DNA from: Pedococcus bigeumensis | GTDB lineage: Bacteria; Actinomycetota; Actinomycetes; Actinomycetales; Dermatophilaceae | Length of the DNA: 64,000 nt | Direction of reading: 5' to 3' | NCBI RefSeq assembly: GCF_006438965.1 | Contig: NZ_RCZM01000006.1 | Span: forward strand, 1 to 64,000 | The notes under the pieces: generated by a model | What the model saw: only the letters and a program-made list of their open reading frames with translations | Databases searched by the model: none | Told to the model about the DNA's origin: nothing | Position numbers and translations under genes: made by a program | Part shown: piece after piece, positions 28,301-37,200 of the stretch | Layout: every line of letters begins with the position of its first letter | How positions within the stretch are numbered: the stretch's first letter is position 1

Positions 28301-28360
28301 GTATGCCGGAAGGCCAGGTCCCCCATGACACTACGCAGGGGACCTGGCCTTCCGGCATAC
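28301..28360. terminator. Perfect 23-bp inverted repeat between rplY and pth
   Basis: Arms 28301-28323 and 28338-28360 are exact complements around a 14-base loop; each arm ends in GTATGCCGGA or its complement. It fills nearly all of the 82-base gap. It should terminate or attenuate rplY transcription ahead of pth. There is no clear U-tract, so it could also be a processing site or a protein-binding site. Confidence 0.75.
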
Positions 28361-28375
28361 AACGGTGAGTGGGAC

Positions 28376-29065
28376 TCAGGCGTCCTCGGACTCGGCCTTC
28401 TCGCCCTCGGGGGCGTCGCCCTCGGCGGCAGCGTCGTCGCCCTCGGTGGCCTCGGCGTCGCCGGCCTCCTCGTGCTCGATGCCGGCCTCGGCCTCGGCCT
28501 CTGCCATCTCGGCGTCCAGCGCCTCCTGCGAGATCTGCTGGGTGACGTTGATGACGAGGGTGTTCTCGTCGACGACGAGGGTCGCGCCGGCGGGGAGAGT
28601 GAGCTCGGACGCCTTGATCTGCGTGCCGGCCTCGAGGCCCTCGACGGAGACGACGATGTTCTCCGGGATGTGGGTGGCCTCGACCTCGAGCTGGATGGTC
28701 TGGGCGTCCACGGTGACGATGGTCTCGGGAGCGGCTTCGCCCTCGGTGTGGACCGGGACGTCGACGGTGACCTTCTCGCCCTTGCGGACGATGACCAGGT
28801 CGATGTGCTCGATGACCGGCTTGATCGGGTCGCGCTGGACGTCCTTGGCCAGGGCCAGCTGCTCGTCGCCGTCGATGACGATGGTGAGCAGGGCGTTGGT
28901 GACCTTGAGAGCCATCATCGTGGCGTGGCCGGGCAGCGTGATGTGCACCGGCTCGGCGCCGTGGCCGTACATGACGGCGGGGATCTTGTGGTCGCGGCGA
29001 ATCTTGCGGGCAGCGCCCTTGCCGAACTGCGTGCGCGTCTCGGCGACGAGCTTGTTGTCAGACAC
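28376..29065 (-). CDS. rplY: 50S ribosomal protein L25/general stress protein Ctc
   Basis: Protein of 229 residues, the long Ctc form: an N-terminal L25 5S-rRNA-binding domain (residues 1-95, [24 protein letters not shown] in two overlapping motifs) and a C-terminal TL5 beta domain (about 95-185). It ends in a very acidic Glu/Ala/Asp tail of about 45 residues, common in actinobacteria. The start is the GTG at 29065 with AGGAGA at 29071-29076; longer frames lack such a site. It binds 5S rRNA in the large subunit. Confidence 0.93.
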   Translation of the reverse strand: MSDNKLVAETRTQFGKGAARKIRRDHKIPAVMYGHGAEPVHITLPGHATMMALKVTNALLTIVIDGDEQLALAKDVQRDPIKPVIEHIDLVIVRKGEKVTVDVPVHTEGEAAPETIVTVDAQTIQLEVEATHIPENIVVSVEGLEAGTQIKASELTLPAGATLVVDENTLVINVTQQISQEALDAEMAEAEAEAGIEHEEAGDAEATEGDDAAAEGDAPEGEKAESEDA

Positions 29066-29242
29066 GGAAATCTCCTGTGCGGTGGGGGACTCGAGGATGC
29101 GGTGGGCCTCGACGCGGGGCGCAGCACGGAGACCACACCGCGTCGAATTACGGACGTGCGGGCCGAAGCCATGCAGTGTCCCTCGCCGAGGCAACCCGCA
29201 GAGTCTAGGTGACGCCCGCAGGGAGAGGGAAATCGGCGACGG

Positions 29243-29965
29243 TCAGCGTCCGCCGTGGCGCCGCTGCCACAGCTCCCTGGCCCAGGGAAGGCGTCGCCCG
29301 GCTTCGCGGCGCGCCCGGGTGCCGGTGTCCGCGGCCACCAGACGGGCCCGCATGACCGGGGGGGCGAACGAGTAGTCCATGTGGCGGTTGAACTGCTGGG
29401 TCGTGTACCCCTCCTCCGGCGGCAGCTCGGCCAGCGCAAAGAGGGCTGCCCGGTCGTCGGGGATGGACTCCAGCCGCCACCAGTCCTCCGCCGCCATGAA
29501 GTGGTAGAGCGGGGTGATGGCGTGGATCGCGATGTCGTCGACCAGCACCTTGCCGTGCAGCTTGAGGGCCGAGGTGATGTAGTGCCAGTCGATGATGGCG
29601 TAGGGGAAGGAGTGCGCTCCGTCGATGAAGGCGAAGTCCAGCACCCGACCGTCATAGAGACTCGGGAGCACCTCGTCCGACGACTCGGCGATGAACGTGA
29701 CGCCGGAGTGGTCGACACCGATCTTCTCGCAGTACTCACGCACCAGCTGGTGCTCCCGCGGATCGGGGCTGATGGCGGTGTGCCGGCCGCCCGCCGCCGC
29801 GAAGACCACCGTCGAGGCTCCGCAGCCCGTCTCCGCCGACTGGGTGTCGCTGGTCGCGTGGGCCGAGAGGACGCCGAGGATGCCGGGTAGAGCGCTCCAG
29901 CAGTTCACCCCGCCGCTGTGGAATCGCGGGTCGTCACGGATGATCTGCTGGACAACGTGCGACAT
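29243..29965 (-). CDS. Class I SAM methyltransferase (Methyltransf_24-like)
   Basis: Protein of 240 residues. The ATG at 29965 has AAGGGGG upstream. The SAM fold is visible as SAETGCGASTVVFAAAG (motif I near residue 45), followed by DFAFIDGAHSFPYAIIDW, the motif of the Methyltransf_24 family. It acts on an unknown small molecule, possibly in polysaccharide or cell-wall modification given the nearby locus. It stands alone between rplY and a transporter gene, and the 178 bases downstream to rplY hold no other gene. Confidence 0.75.
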   Translation of the reverse strand: MSHVVQQIIRDDPRFHSGGVNCWSALPGILGVLSAHATSDTQSAETGCGASTVVFAAAGGRHTAISPDPREHQLVREYCEKIGVDHSGVTFIAESSDEVLPSLYDGRVLDFAFIDGAHSFPYAIIDWHYITSALKLHGKVLVDDIAIHAITPLYHFMAAEDWWRLESIPDDRAALFALAELPPEEGYTTQQFNRHMDYSFAPPVMRARLVAADTGTRARREAGRRLPWARELWQRRHGGR

Positions 29966-30047
29966 GGCGCTACCCCCTTGTGGGCCCGCCCGCCTGGCGG
30001 GTGTGCGCCTCATGAAAGCACGAATCACCCACGGACCGAAGCCTTTC

Positions 30048-31043
30048 TCAAAGGTCGCCCGCGCGGACGGAGACGACGAACGGCGCTCCCTCCACCTCCG
30101 GGACCACTGCGAGGTTCACGAGGGCGCTGGCGCGACCCCTGCGGAGCTCGCCGACGCGAACCGCGACGACCCCGCCGACGATCAACACACCGCCGGCCAG
30201 CTGCATCAGGCCCGGCAGCTCGTCGAGCAGCACCCAGGCGAACAGCACGGCGAACAGCACCTCGGTGAGACCCACGAAGGACGCGACGGTCGACCCCAGG
30301 ACGCGGGCGGCCGTGACCCCGAGGAGGTATGCCGCCGCGGCGGCGATGAGCGCGAGCTCACCCACGGCGACCCACCAGGGCGCCTGCCGGCCCATCAGCT
30401 CGACCGGGGTCGAGGCGAAGACGAGGGGGACGACGCCGACGGCGCCCAGGACCCCGAGGGCCACCGCGCCGGCGCCCATGCCGAGACCGGCGAGCGCGAC
30501 GGGAGGAAGGCTGCTCTCCTCGGCGGCGAGGACGAAGAAGGTGGCCAGTCCGGTCGCGGCGACCAGACCCCAGGCCACGCCCACGAGGTCGGGGCGGGTC
30601 TGTCCGGAGAGGTCGAGGACCAGCACGAGACCGAGGATCGCCAGGATGACACCGAGACCGGTGAGCGCACTCGGCGCGCGCCGGGTGCGCAGCCAGACCC
30701 AGAGGACGACCAGCACGACGCCGAGGTACTCCAGCAGGAGTGCGACGCCGACGTCGAGCCGCTGCACCGCATAGAAGTAGGCGACCTGACAGCCGGCCAC
30801 GGCGACCGCGCCGTAGGCGAGGATCGCGGGGAGGTTGTCGCGGACGAGGGACCAGCGTCCCCGCAGCGCCAAGATGGTCGGGATCGCGAGGACGAGCGTC
30901 GCTCCGGTCACGCGCAGCAGCACGATGGCTCCCGAGCTCCAGCCCTCGACGAGCAGGGACTTGGCGAACGGCCCGCTGCTGCCGAACGTCGCGGCGGACG
31001 CCAGGGCCAGCCAGAGCCCGAACCCTGTCGAACGTGAAGCCAT
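30048..31043 (-). CDS. EamA/DMT-family transporter
   Basis: Protein of 331 residues with ten predicted membrane segments in two EamA repeats (residues about 10-140 and 150-300); the segment GLTEVLFAVLFAWVLLDELP is the family signature in the second repeat. The family exports amino acids, metabolites or drugs through the cytoplasmic membrane; the substrate is unknown. It is divergent from a CGNR zinc-finger regulator with 126 bases between the starts, a frequent pairing in actinobacteria that suggests the regulator controls it. Confidence 0.85.
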   Translation of the reverse strand: MASRSTGFGLWLALASAATFGSSGPFAKSLLVEGWSSGAIVLLRVTGATLVLAIPTILALRGRWSLVRDNLPAILAYGAVAVAGCQVAYFYAVQRLDVGVALLLEYLGVVLVVLWVWLRTRRAPSALTGLGVILAILGLVLVLDLSGQTRPDLVGVAWGLVAATGLATFFVLAAEESSLPPVALAGLGMGAGAVALGVLGAVGVVPLVFASTPVELMGRQAPWWVAVGELALIAAAAAYLLGVTAARVLGSTVASFVGLTEVLFAVLFAWVLLDELPGLMQLAGGVLIVGGVVAVRVGELRRGRASALVNLAVVPEVEGAPFVVSVRAGDL

Positions 31044-31128
31044 GACTGTCCACCTCGCCCTCGTCGCACGTTGTCCGCAGCGCCGCCACCCCGCCGGTCA
31101 ATCCCGGCATGTAACCAGCAAACTGCTT

Positions 31129-31134
31129 TATACT
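31129..31134 (+). promoter_or_regulatory. Candidate -10 box for the CGNR regulator gene
   Basis: A TATACT hexamer, in an otherwise GC-rich gap, lies about 35 bases ahead of the start at 31170. The matching -35 (GGCATG at 31106) is weak. Confidence 0.5.
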
Positions 31135-31169
31135 CGTGACGGTAGCAATCGCCGCGGTCAGGAGTCAAG

Positions 31170-31724
31170 ATGCTTTTTGCCCATGACACGGAGGTGGCGC
31201 TGCGTGCCGCCGCCGCCCTGGTCAACACGGCCGCGACCCTGCCCGGCGACACCGAGGACCTCGCGACGGTCGCCGACCTCGACGCGTTCGTGCAGGACTG
31301 GGAGTGGACCGGTTCGCACAGCCACGACGACGCCGAGCTCGCCAGCGTCCACGCCCTGCGCCCGCGACTGCGCCGGCTCTGGACCGCCGAGACCGACGAG
31401 GCCGTTGCGCTGGTGAACGACTTGCTGGACGAGGCCAAGGCGCTCCCCCAGCTGGTCCGGCACGGCGAGTGGTCCTGGCACCTGCACGCGACACCGCCGG
31501 AGGCCCCCCTCGCCACTCGCATGGCCGTGGAGGCGGCGATGGCCATGGTCGACGTGATCCGGGCGGACGAGCTCGCCCGGCTGCGGGTCTGCGCGGCTGA
31601 CGACTGCGAGGACGTGGTCGTCGACCTGTCCAAGAACCGCTCGAAGCGATTCTGCGACGGTGGGTGCGGCAACCGGGCCAACGTCGCGGCATACCGAGCC
31701 CGCAAGACCGGCTCGGCCGGCTGA
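31170..31724 (+). CDS. CGNR zinc-finger (ABATE domain) transcriptional regulator
   Basis: Protein of 184 residues. The N-terminal two thirds is the helical ABATE domain. The C-terminal part is the CGNR zinc finger: CAADDCEDVVVD, then RFCDGGCGNRANV with the four cysteines and the name-giving CGNR. These proteins are presumed DNA-binding regulators in actinobacteria. Divergence from the EamA transporter at 30048 suggests local control. A TATACT -10 box lies about 35 bases upstream. The stop is only six bases from the convergent prs stop. Confidence 0.85.
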   Translation: MLFAHDTEVALRAAAALVNTAATLPGDTEDLATVADLDAFVQDWEWTGSHSHDDAELASVHALRPRLRRLWTAETDEAVALVNDLLDEAKALPQLVRHGEWSWHLHATPPEAPLATRMAVEAAMAMVDVIRADELARLRVCAADDCEDVVVDLSKNRSKRFCDGGCGNRANVAAYRARKTGSAG

Positions 31725-31729
31725 TTCGC

Positions 31730-32710
31730 TCAGGCGTGGCCGTCGAACAGGCTCGTCACCGAGCCGTCCTCGAAGACCTCCTGGATCGCACGGCTGATCA
31801 GGGGGGCGATGGACAGCACGGTCAGCTTGTTGAACCGCTGTGACTGCGCGATCGGAAGCGTGTCGGTGACGATCACCTCGACGGCCGTGCACTCCTTGAG
31901 CCGCTCCACCGCCGGGTCGGACAGGATCGCGTGGGTCGCCGCGATGACGACACCCGCCGCCCCGTCAGCCATCAGCGCATCAGCGGCCTTGGTGATCGTG
32001 CCGCCGGTGTCGATCATGTCGTCGACGAGCACGCAGACCCGACCCTTGACCTCACCGACCACCCGGTTGGCCACGGTCTCGTTGGGGCGGTTGATGTCTC
32101 GCGTCTTGTGGATGAACGCCAGCGGTGCTCCGTTGAGGCGCTGCGACCACTGCTCGGCGACCTTGATCCGGCCCGCATCAGGCGAGACCACGGCCAGCTT
32201 CTCGCTGCCGTACTTCTCGGCGACGTGGTCAGCCAGGATCGGCAGCGCCATCAGGTGGTCCACCGGTCCGTCGAAGAAACCCTGGATCTGGGCGGTGTGC
32301 AGGTCGACCGCCATCAGCCGGTTCGCACCCGCGGTCTTGAAAAGGTCGGCCATCAGCCGCGCCGAGATCGGCTCGCGACCGCGGTGCTTCTTGTCCTGGC
32401 GCGCGTACCCGTAGAAGGGGAGCACGACCGTGATCCGCTTGGCGCTGGCGCGCTTGAGGGCGTCGATCATGATGAGCTGTTCCATGATCGCCTCGTTGAT
32501 CGGCGTCGCGTGGCTCTGGATGACGAACGCGTCCGAGCCGCGCACCGACTCCTCGTACCGCACGTAGATCTCGCCGTTGGCGAAGTCGTAGGCGCTGGTC
32601 GGCACGAGCCCGGTGCCGAGCATCCGTGCCACCGACTCGGCCAGGTCGGGGTGGGTCCGTCCGGAGAAGACCAGGAGGTTCTTCTCGGTGGTCTTGAGGA
32701 TGCCAGTCAC
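31730..32710 (-). CDS. prs: Ribose-phosphate pyrophosphokinase
   Basis: Protein of 326 residues, normal length. It makes PRPP from ribose 5-phosphate and ATP for nucleotide, histidine and tryptophan synthesis. Visible motifs are the RQDKKHRGREPIS flexible loop near residue 103, the DLHTAQIQGFF segment with metal-binding His, and the PRPP loop VLVDDMIDTGGT near residue 220. The GTG start at 32710 overlaps the glmU stop by four bases, the conserved actinobacterial glmU-prs operon. It is cytosolic. Confidence 0.96.
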   Translation of the reverse strand: MTGILKTTEKNLLVFSGRTHPDLAESVARMLGTGLVPTSAYDFANGEIYVRYEESVRGSDAFVIQSHATPINEAIMEQLIMIDALKRASAKRITVVLPFYGYARQDKKHRGREPISARLMADLFKTAGANRLMAVDLHTAQIQGFFDGPVDHLMALPILADHVAEKYGSEKLAVVSPDAGRIKVAEQWSQRLNGAPLAFIHKTRDINRPNETVANRVVGEVKGRVCVLVDDMIDTGGTITKAADALMADGAAGVVIAATHAILSDPAVERLKECTAVEVIVTDTLPIAQSQRFNKLTVLSIAPLISRAIQEVFEDGSVTSLFDGHA

Positions 32711-34257
32711 GCGTTGGCCTGCCCTTCGGTGGAGTCGTCGGTATGCCGCGTGGTTGCTTCGTGGTCCGCACTGGTGACGCCGGCGCCGGTCACCTTCGTG
32801 GCCGCTTCTCCCGCCGCGTTCGCGGCTGCTTCCTCCGCCGCCTTCGCAGTCTTGGTGCCGGCGCGGGCCCGCGCGACCCAGCCGTCGATGTTGCGCTGCC
32901 TGCCACGGGCCACGGCGATCTGGCCGGGCTCGACGTCGCCCGTGAGCGCGGAGCCGGCGCCGACGTAGGCACCGTCGGCGACGTTCACCGGTGCGATGAG
33001 AACGGTGTCGGAGCCGATGAAGCTGTGTCGACCGATGGTGGTCTGGTGCTTCGCGACCCCGTCGTAGTTGGCGAAGATGGTGCCCGCCCCGATGTTGGCG
33101 CCCTCCCCGATGACGGCGTCACCGGCATACGTGAGGTGGGGGACCTTGGCACCGTCGCCGATCTTGGCGTTCTTGGTCTCCACGAAACCGCCGATCTTGC
33201 CCTTCGCGCCGAGCTCGGTGCCGGGGCGCAGGTAGGAGAACGGACCGACGGTGGCCCCCGCTCCGATGACGGCCAAGAGGGCCTCGGTGCGCTTCACCTC
33301 GGCGCCGGCGCCGACCTCGGTGTCGGTGAGCGTGGTGTCGGGGCCGATGGTGGCGCGTTCGCCGATGGCGGTGGCACCGAGCAGCTGGGTGCCCGGCAGG
33401 ATCGTCGTGTCGCGGCCGATGCTGACGTCGCTGTCGATCCACGTCGTGTCGGGGTCGACGATGGTCACTCCCTCGCGCATCCAGCGCTCGGTCGTGCGGC
33501 GGTTGAGCTCCTTGCCGAGCCGGGCGAGCTGGACGCGGTCGTTGACGCCCTCGGTCTGCCAAAGGTCCTCGATGAGGTGCGCACTGACCCGTCCGCCGGC
33601 CTTGCGCGCGATGGCAAGGACGTCGGTGAGGTACTTCTCGCCCTGGACGTTGTCCGTGCCGACCTTGCCGAGCGCGTCGATGAGGACCGCCGCGTCGAAG
33701 GCGTAGATCCCGGAGTTGATCTCGGTGATCGCGCGCTGGTCGTCGGTGGCGTCCTTCTGCTCGACGATGCCCTCGACACCGCCGTCGCCGCCGCGCAGGA
33801 TGCGGCCGTAGCCGGTGGGGTCCGCGAGGTGGGCGGTGATCACCGTGACCGCGCTCTGGGTCGCGACGTGTTCGTCGACCAGCGACTGCAGGGTGTCGCC
33901 GGCGAGCAGCGGCACGTCGCCGTAGGTCACCAGGATGGTGCCGTCGAGCCCTTGCGGCAGGGCATCCAGTGCACACTCCGTCGCGCGGCCGGTGCCCTTG
34001 ACCTCGTCCTGGTCGGCGATCACAGCCTGCGGGTCGACCTCGGTCACGTGGGCGGCCACCAGGTCATGCTTGTGCCGGACCACGACGGCCAGGTGCTCAG
34101 GGGTGACTGCTCGAGCAGCGGCGATCGCGTGCCCCACGAGGGTCCGCCCCCCGATCCGGTGCAGGACCTTGGGGGTCGAGGACTTCATCCGGGTGCCTTC
34201 ACCTGCGGCGAGGACGATGACAGCGGCAAGGTGGTGCGAGCCGGTGGGGGTGTTCAC
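32707..34257 (-). CDS. glmU: Bifunctional GlmU: GlcN-1-P acetyltransferase / GlcNAc-1-P uridyltransferase
   Basis: Protein of 516 residues. The N-terminal uridyltransferase domain has the AAGEGTRMKSSTPKVLH nucleotide loop near residue 17; the C-terminal left-handed beta-helix acetyltransferase domain has many hexapeptide turns (IGPDTTLTDTEVGAGAEV) and the NYDGVAKHQT loop. It makes UDP-GlcNAc for peptidoglycan and for the polysaccharide locus. The Ala/Thr-rich C-terminal extension of about 40 residues is typical of actinobacterial GlmU. The GTG start at 34257 is chosen because the motif begins soon after. It is coupled to prs. Confidence 0.96.
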   Translation of the reverse strand: MNTPTGSHHLAAVIVLAAGEGTRMKSSTPKVLHRIGGRTLVGHAIAAARAVTPEHLAVVVRHKHDLVAAHVTEVDPQAVIADQDEVKGTGRATECALDALPQGLDGTILVTYGDVPLLAGDTLQSLVDEHVATQSAVTVITAHLADPTGYGRILRGGDGGVEGIVEQKDATDDQRAITEINSGIYAFDAAVLIDALGKVGTDNVQGEKYLTDVLAIARKAGGRVSAHLIEDLWQTEGVNDRVQLARLGKELNRRTTERWMREGVTIVDPDTTWIDSDVSIGRDTTILPGTQLLGATAIGERATIGPDTTLTDTEVGAGAEVKRTEALLAVIGAGATVGPFSYLRPGTELGAKGKIGGFVETKNAKIGDGAKVPHLTYAGDAVIGEGANIGAGTIFANYDGVAKHQTTIGRHSFIGSDTVLIAPVNVADGAYVGAGSALTGDVEPGQIAVARGRQRNIDGWVARARAGTKTAKAAEEAAANAAGEAATKVTGAGVTSADHEATTRHTDDSTEGQANA

Positions 34258-34367
34258 GCGCGAGGCTCCAGCGATCTGGTCGGGTGCGACGGGACGGCGT
34301 CATGCTACCCGCCGGTCGCACACCGTTCGTCGTGCGGCCACCTGCGGCGAATGCCGCCTCCGGCGAA

Positions 34368-34397
34368 TCTGCACAGAACCTCCACAGGTCCTCCCCC
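34368..34397 (+). promoter_or_regulatory. Operator-like block shared with the two-component system promoter
   Basis: TCTGCACAGAACCTCCACAG, followed by GTCCTCCCCC, lies 65 bases ahead of the ABC gene start. The block at 48199-48228 is nearly the same and lies 64 bases ahead of the response-regulator start. It contains CACAG half-sites 11 bp apart (34372 and 34383), as in OmpR-type operators. Confidence 0.7.
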
Positions 34398-34432
34398 TGT
34401 TCTGACCAGCCCTGCCCCTAGCGTCTCGACGC

Positions 34433-35368
34433 ATGATCAGCGTGCAAGGGATGACCAAGCGGTACGGCGACGCACGCGCGGTGGGCGACCTGACCTTCGA
34501 CGTGGCGGCCGGGAAGGTCACCGGCTTCCTCGGCCCCAACGGCGCGGGCAAGTCGACGACGATGCGCATGGTGGTCGGTCTCGACCGGCCGACGGCAGTC
34601 ACTGCCACCCTCAACGGTCGGCGCTACCGGGACCTCGCAGCTCCGCTGCACGAGGTGGGGGCCCTGCTCGACGCCGGCGCGATGCATCCGGGCCGCACGG
34701 GCCGGTCCCAGCTGCGCATCGGCGCCCGGACCAACGGCATCCCCCTGTCGCGCGTGGACAACGTCATCGACCAGGTGGGCCTGGGCGCGGCGGCCGGCCG
34801 ACGGATCAAGGGCTACTCGCTGGGCATGCGTCAGCGCCTCGGCTTCGCCGCCGCGCTGCTGGGCGACCCCCAGGTGCTGCTCTTCGACGAGCCCGTCAAC
34901 GGTCTCGACCTCGATGGCGTCCGCTGGATCCGCGCCCTGATGCGTGGCTTCGCCGACGAGGGCCGCACGGTGTTCGTCTCCAGCCACCTGATGAGCGAGA
35001 TGCAGCTGATCGCCGACCGCGTCGTGATCATAGGCGGAGGTCAGCTGATCGCCGATGCCGACATCGAGCAGGTGCTGCGCGGCCTCGACGGCCAGCGGGT
35101 GCGGGTCCGCACCCCCGCCCCTGACGAGCTCTACCGCGCGCTGGCCGAACACGTGGCCGTGGAGCGCACTGCCGTCCAGGACGAGCTGGAGGTCACCGGT
35201 ATGCCGGCTGCCGAGGTCGGCAACCTGGCCCACGCCACCGGCATACCCCTGCACCACCTCGCGGAGGTCGAGCAGTCGCTCGAGCACGCCTACCTGTCCC
35301 TCACCGAGGACGCCGTCGACTACCACGGCGTCACGCCTGAGCCGGTCGCGAACGGAGCAACCCGATGA
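34433..35368 (+). CDS. ABC transporter ATP-binding protein (BcrA/CcmA type)
   Basis: Protein of 311 residues. Walker A is GPNGAGKST near residue 38, the signature is YSLGMRQRL, and Walker B is VLLFDEPVNGLD; a C-terminal domain of about 90 residues follows, as in BcrA/NatA/DrrA-type exporters of antibiotics, lipids or ions. It should pair with the membrane permease encoded next, but that gene is broken by a nonsense codon and frameshifts. The 4-base overlap with the permease start shows they were an operon. The promoter shares a block with the two-component system at 48.2 kb, suggesting a common regulator. Confidence 0.9.
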   Translation: MISVQGMTKRYGDARAVGDLTFDVAAGKVTGFLGPNGAGKSTTMRMVVGLDRPTAVTATLNGRRYRDLAAPLHEVGALLDAGAMHPGRTGRSQLRIGARTNGIPLSRVDNVIDQVGLGAAAGRRIKGYSLGMRQRLGFAAALLGDPQVLLFDEPVNGLDLDGVRWIRALMRGFADEGRTVFVSSHLMSEMQLIADRVVIIGGGQLIADADIEQVLRGLDGQRVRVRTPAPDELYRALAEHVAVERTAVQDELEVTGMPAAEVGNLAHATGIPLHHLAEVEQSLEHAYLSLTEDAVDYHGVTPEPVANGATR

Positions 35369-36129
35369 GTACAGCCACCGTCGTCGCCCGCACAAGCCGG
35401 GCCGAGTGAAGCCGGATCTGGAGCGTTCGCTCCAGCTGGATCCTGGCGTTGCTCACGACCGCCGCAGTGTTGGGGCTGGGCGCGCTCATCGGGAACGACA
35501 CGGCCAACAACGCCTCGGGGCGCCCGCGGACGCGAGCGCCTGGGACGGAGGGCAGCCCACGGCGATGTTCGCCCTCTTCGGGATCCTCGCACTGTCGGTG
35601 GTCACGAGCACCGCCGACCACGGCACCGGCGCCATCGTCCCGACGCTGCAGTGGACACCCGACGAGGCGTCCTGCTGACGGCCAGAGCGGGGTCCTCATG
35701 GCTACGGCAACGCTGCTCGGCGTCATCCTGGTGGCTGCCGCGAGTGTCGTGTTCTGGGCGTTCGTGCCCCAGGTCGGGTTCCCTGCGGGGGCAGGCCCGA
35801 GGTTCCTCGGTGGAGTGGCCCTCGTCTATGCCACCGGCGCCCTGCTCGCGGTTGGCCTGGGGCTGGTCCTGCGCAGCACCGCCGGGGCCTTGGTCAGCGT
35901 CATCGCGCTGGTGCTCGTGCTGCCCATCCTGTTGGGGAACCTCCCCTACGACTGGGCCGTCACCCTCTCCTCACTCATGCCCGGGTCGGGTGCCATCTTC
36001 CTGATCGTCGGCGAGGGCCCGAGCGACGACATGACGATCGCCTCCGCACGACTGACCATGGCGGCCTGGGCCGTCGCGGCGCTCGTGGCCTGCGGTCTGC
36101 GTCTGATGCGCAGCGACGCCTACAGATAG
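35365..36129 (+). pseudogene. ABC transporter permease (ABC-2 type), degraded
   Basis: The frame opens at the ATG at 35365 (MSTATVVARTSRAE) but stops at TGA 35407-35409, where TGG is expected (W in AE-W-SRIWSVRSSW). It then resumes (SRIWSVRSSWILALLTTAAV) and needs three single-base deletions to be undone, near 35515, 35660 and 35690, each at a G or C run. The C-terminal half (VLMATATLLGVILVAA to LRLMRSDAYR) shows the membrane segments of ABC-2 permeases. It overlaps the ATPase gene by four bases. Either the export system is inactive here or some indels are sequencing errors; the G-to-A nonsense change argues for real decay. Confidence 0.8.
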
Positions 36130-36148
36130 GCGCAGGGCCTGCTGCCCA

Positions 36149-36182
36149 GCGGCTGGTCCTGGCTGTATGCCGGACCAGCCGC
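36149..36182. terminator. Hairpin terminator between convergent genes
   Basis: An 11-bp stem (GCGGCTGGTCC and its complement) has a 12-base loop containing GTATGCC. It lies between the permease pseudogene end (36129) and the pspC end (36186). Confidence 0.75.
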
Positions 36183-36185
36183 CGC

Positions 36186-36446
36186 TCAGGAGGTGACGGT
36201 GGTGGCCGGCCCGCTGTACGACCGCGCCGCGGCGGTGTGCTCGCCCGGCATGAGGATCCACAGGATGGGGTAGATGAGGATCTGGCTGCCCGGGACGACC
36301 ATGAACAGCAGCACGAACAGAATTCGTGCGGGCCACGGCGCGATGCCGAAGCGCCGGCCGAGGCCTGCGAACACGCCGCCGAGGACACGGTCCTCGCGCG
36401 GCCGGACCAGACCCTGCTGGGCGAAGCTGTCGTGGATGTTGTCCAT
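36186..36446 (-). CDS. PspC-domain small membrane protein
   Basis: Protein of 86 residues. The PspC domain occupies residues about 12-68: VRPREDRVLGGVFAGLGRRF, then a hydrophobic ARILFVLLFMVVPG segment and ILIYPILWILMPG. PspC proteins are small membrane proteins linked to envelope stress and two-component signalling. The ATG at 36446 has GAAGGAAG upstream. A role beside the ABC exporter remnant would fit an envelope-stress theme, but they are convergent and not co-transcribed. Confidence 0.85.
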   Translation of the reverse strand: MDNIHDSFAQQGLVRPREDRVLGGVFAGLGRRFGIAPWPARILFVLLFMVVPGSQILIYPILWILMPGEHTAAARSYSGPATTVTS

Positions 36447-36661
36447 GGTTCCTGCACTTCCTTCGAGTAGTGGCGCCGGGGTGGACCCCCGACACCACTA
36501 CTCTGCGGCGCCGCGGACGCGCTGCCCATCGGGTGCGGCCCTGACCCGACCCCGGTTGTCCGGCGCCGCTCTCGGGGTCCGACCCGCAGTCGAGGGCTTG
36601 CTCCTGCACCGACCCGTCCTGAACATGGCTCACCGGATCAGCGCCCGGCTCGAGCCTGCGC

Positions 36662-37200
36662 TCAGAGGGTCGTGGTCTCCACCGTGAGCGTCAGCAACCG
36701 ACGCTGACCGTTCCAGAGCGCGTACAGGCCACCTTCACCCGTGCCGGTCTGGGTGACCGAGGTGACGGCACCGAGTCCGCTGTTGCCGGGGCAGCCGTCG
36801 CCGACTGCCGGCACGGCCTCGCCGCCCGAAGTGACGCCGCCGAAGCCGGTCAGGTACCAACCGGTCATGGGGCCCTGCTTGCCGCTGCTGTTCTTGCGGG
36901 TGTCGCTGCCACGGTCGCCAGGAGACCGGTCGTCTTGGTGTTGGTGATGACGTGGTGGTTTCCGCCGGGGGTGTCGAACTCACAGACGACCTCGTACGTG
37001 GAGGTGCTGTCGTACGCGAAGGTGACGCCGCTGACGTTGTCCTGCATCGACTTGTTGTTCCAGCCGGAGGCGGACTGCACCTCACCCTTCCCCACCCAGC
37101 CGACGCCGGACGCGCCCAGCGTGTAGGCGGACGCCGAGCCCGCCAGTGCCAGCAGCAGGCCGGCTCCCAATGCGGCTGCTGCCGCGAGTTTCCCGAACAC
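36662..37200 (-). pseudogene. Secreted protein gene with a frameshift
   Basis: The 5' frame (GTG at 37200) encodes a signal peptide (MFGKLAAAAALGAGLLLALA, cleavage after GSASA) and a mature part to TTGLLATVAA, then runs out of frame near 36905. The next frame continues as DTRKNSSGKQGPMTGWYLTG and ends VETTTL at 36662. Restoring one C (reading VAADTRKN) rebuilds a protein of about 178 residues. The family is not recognised; two cysteines lie in the mature part. It is either a recent pseudogene or a single-base sequencing error. Confidence 0.7.

Noticed and set aside
31170-31724. CGNR regulator and EamA transporter as a novel system
   Set aside because: This divergent pairing is common in actinobacteria and nothing in the sequence is unusual.
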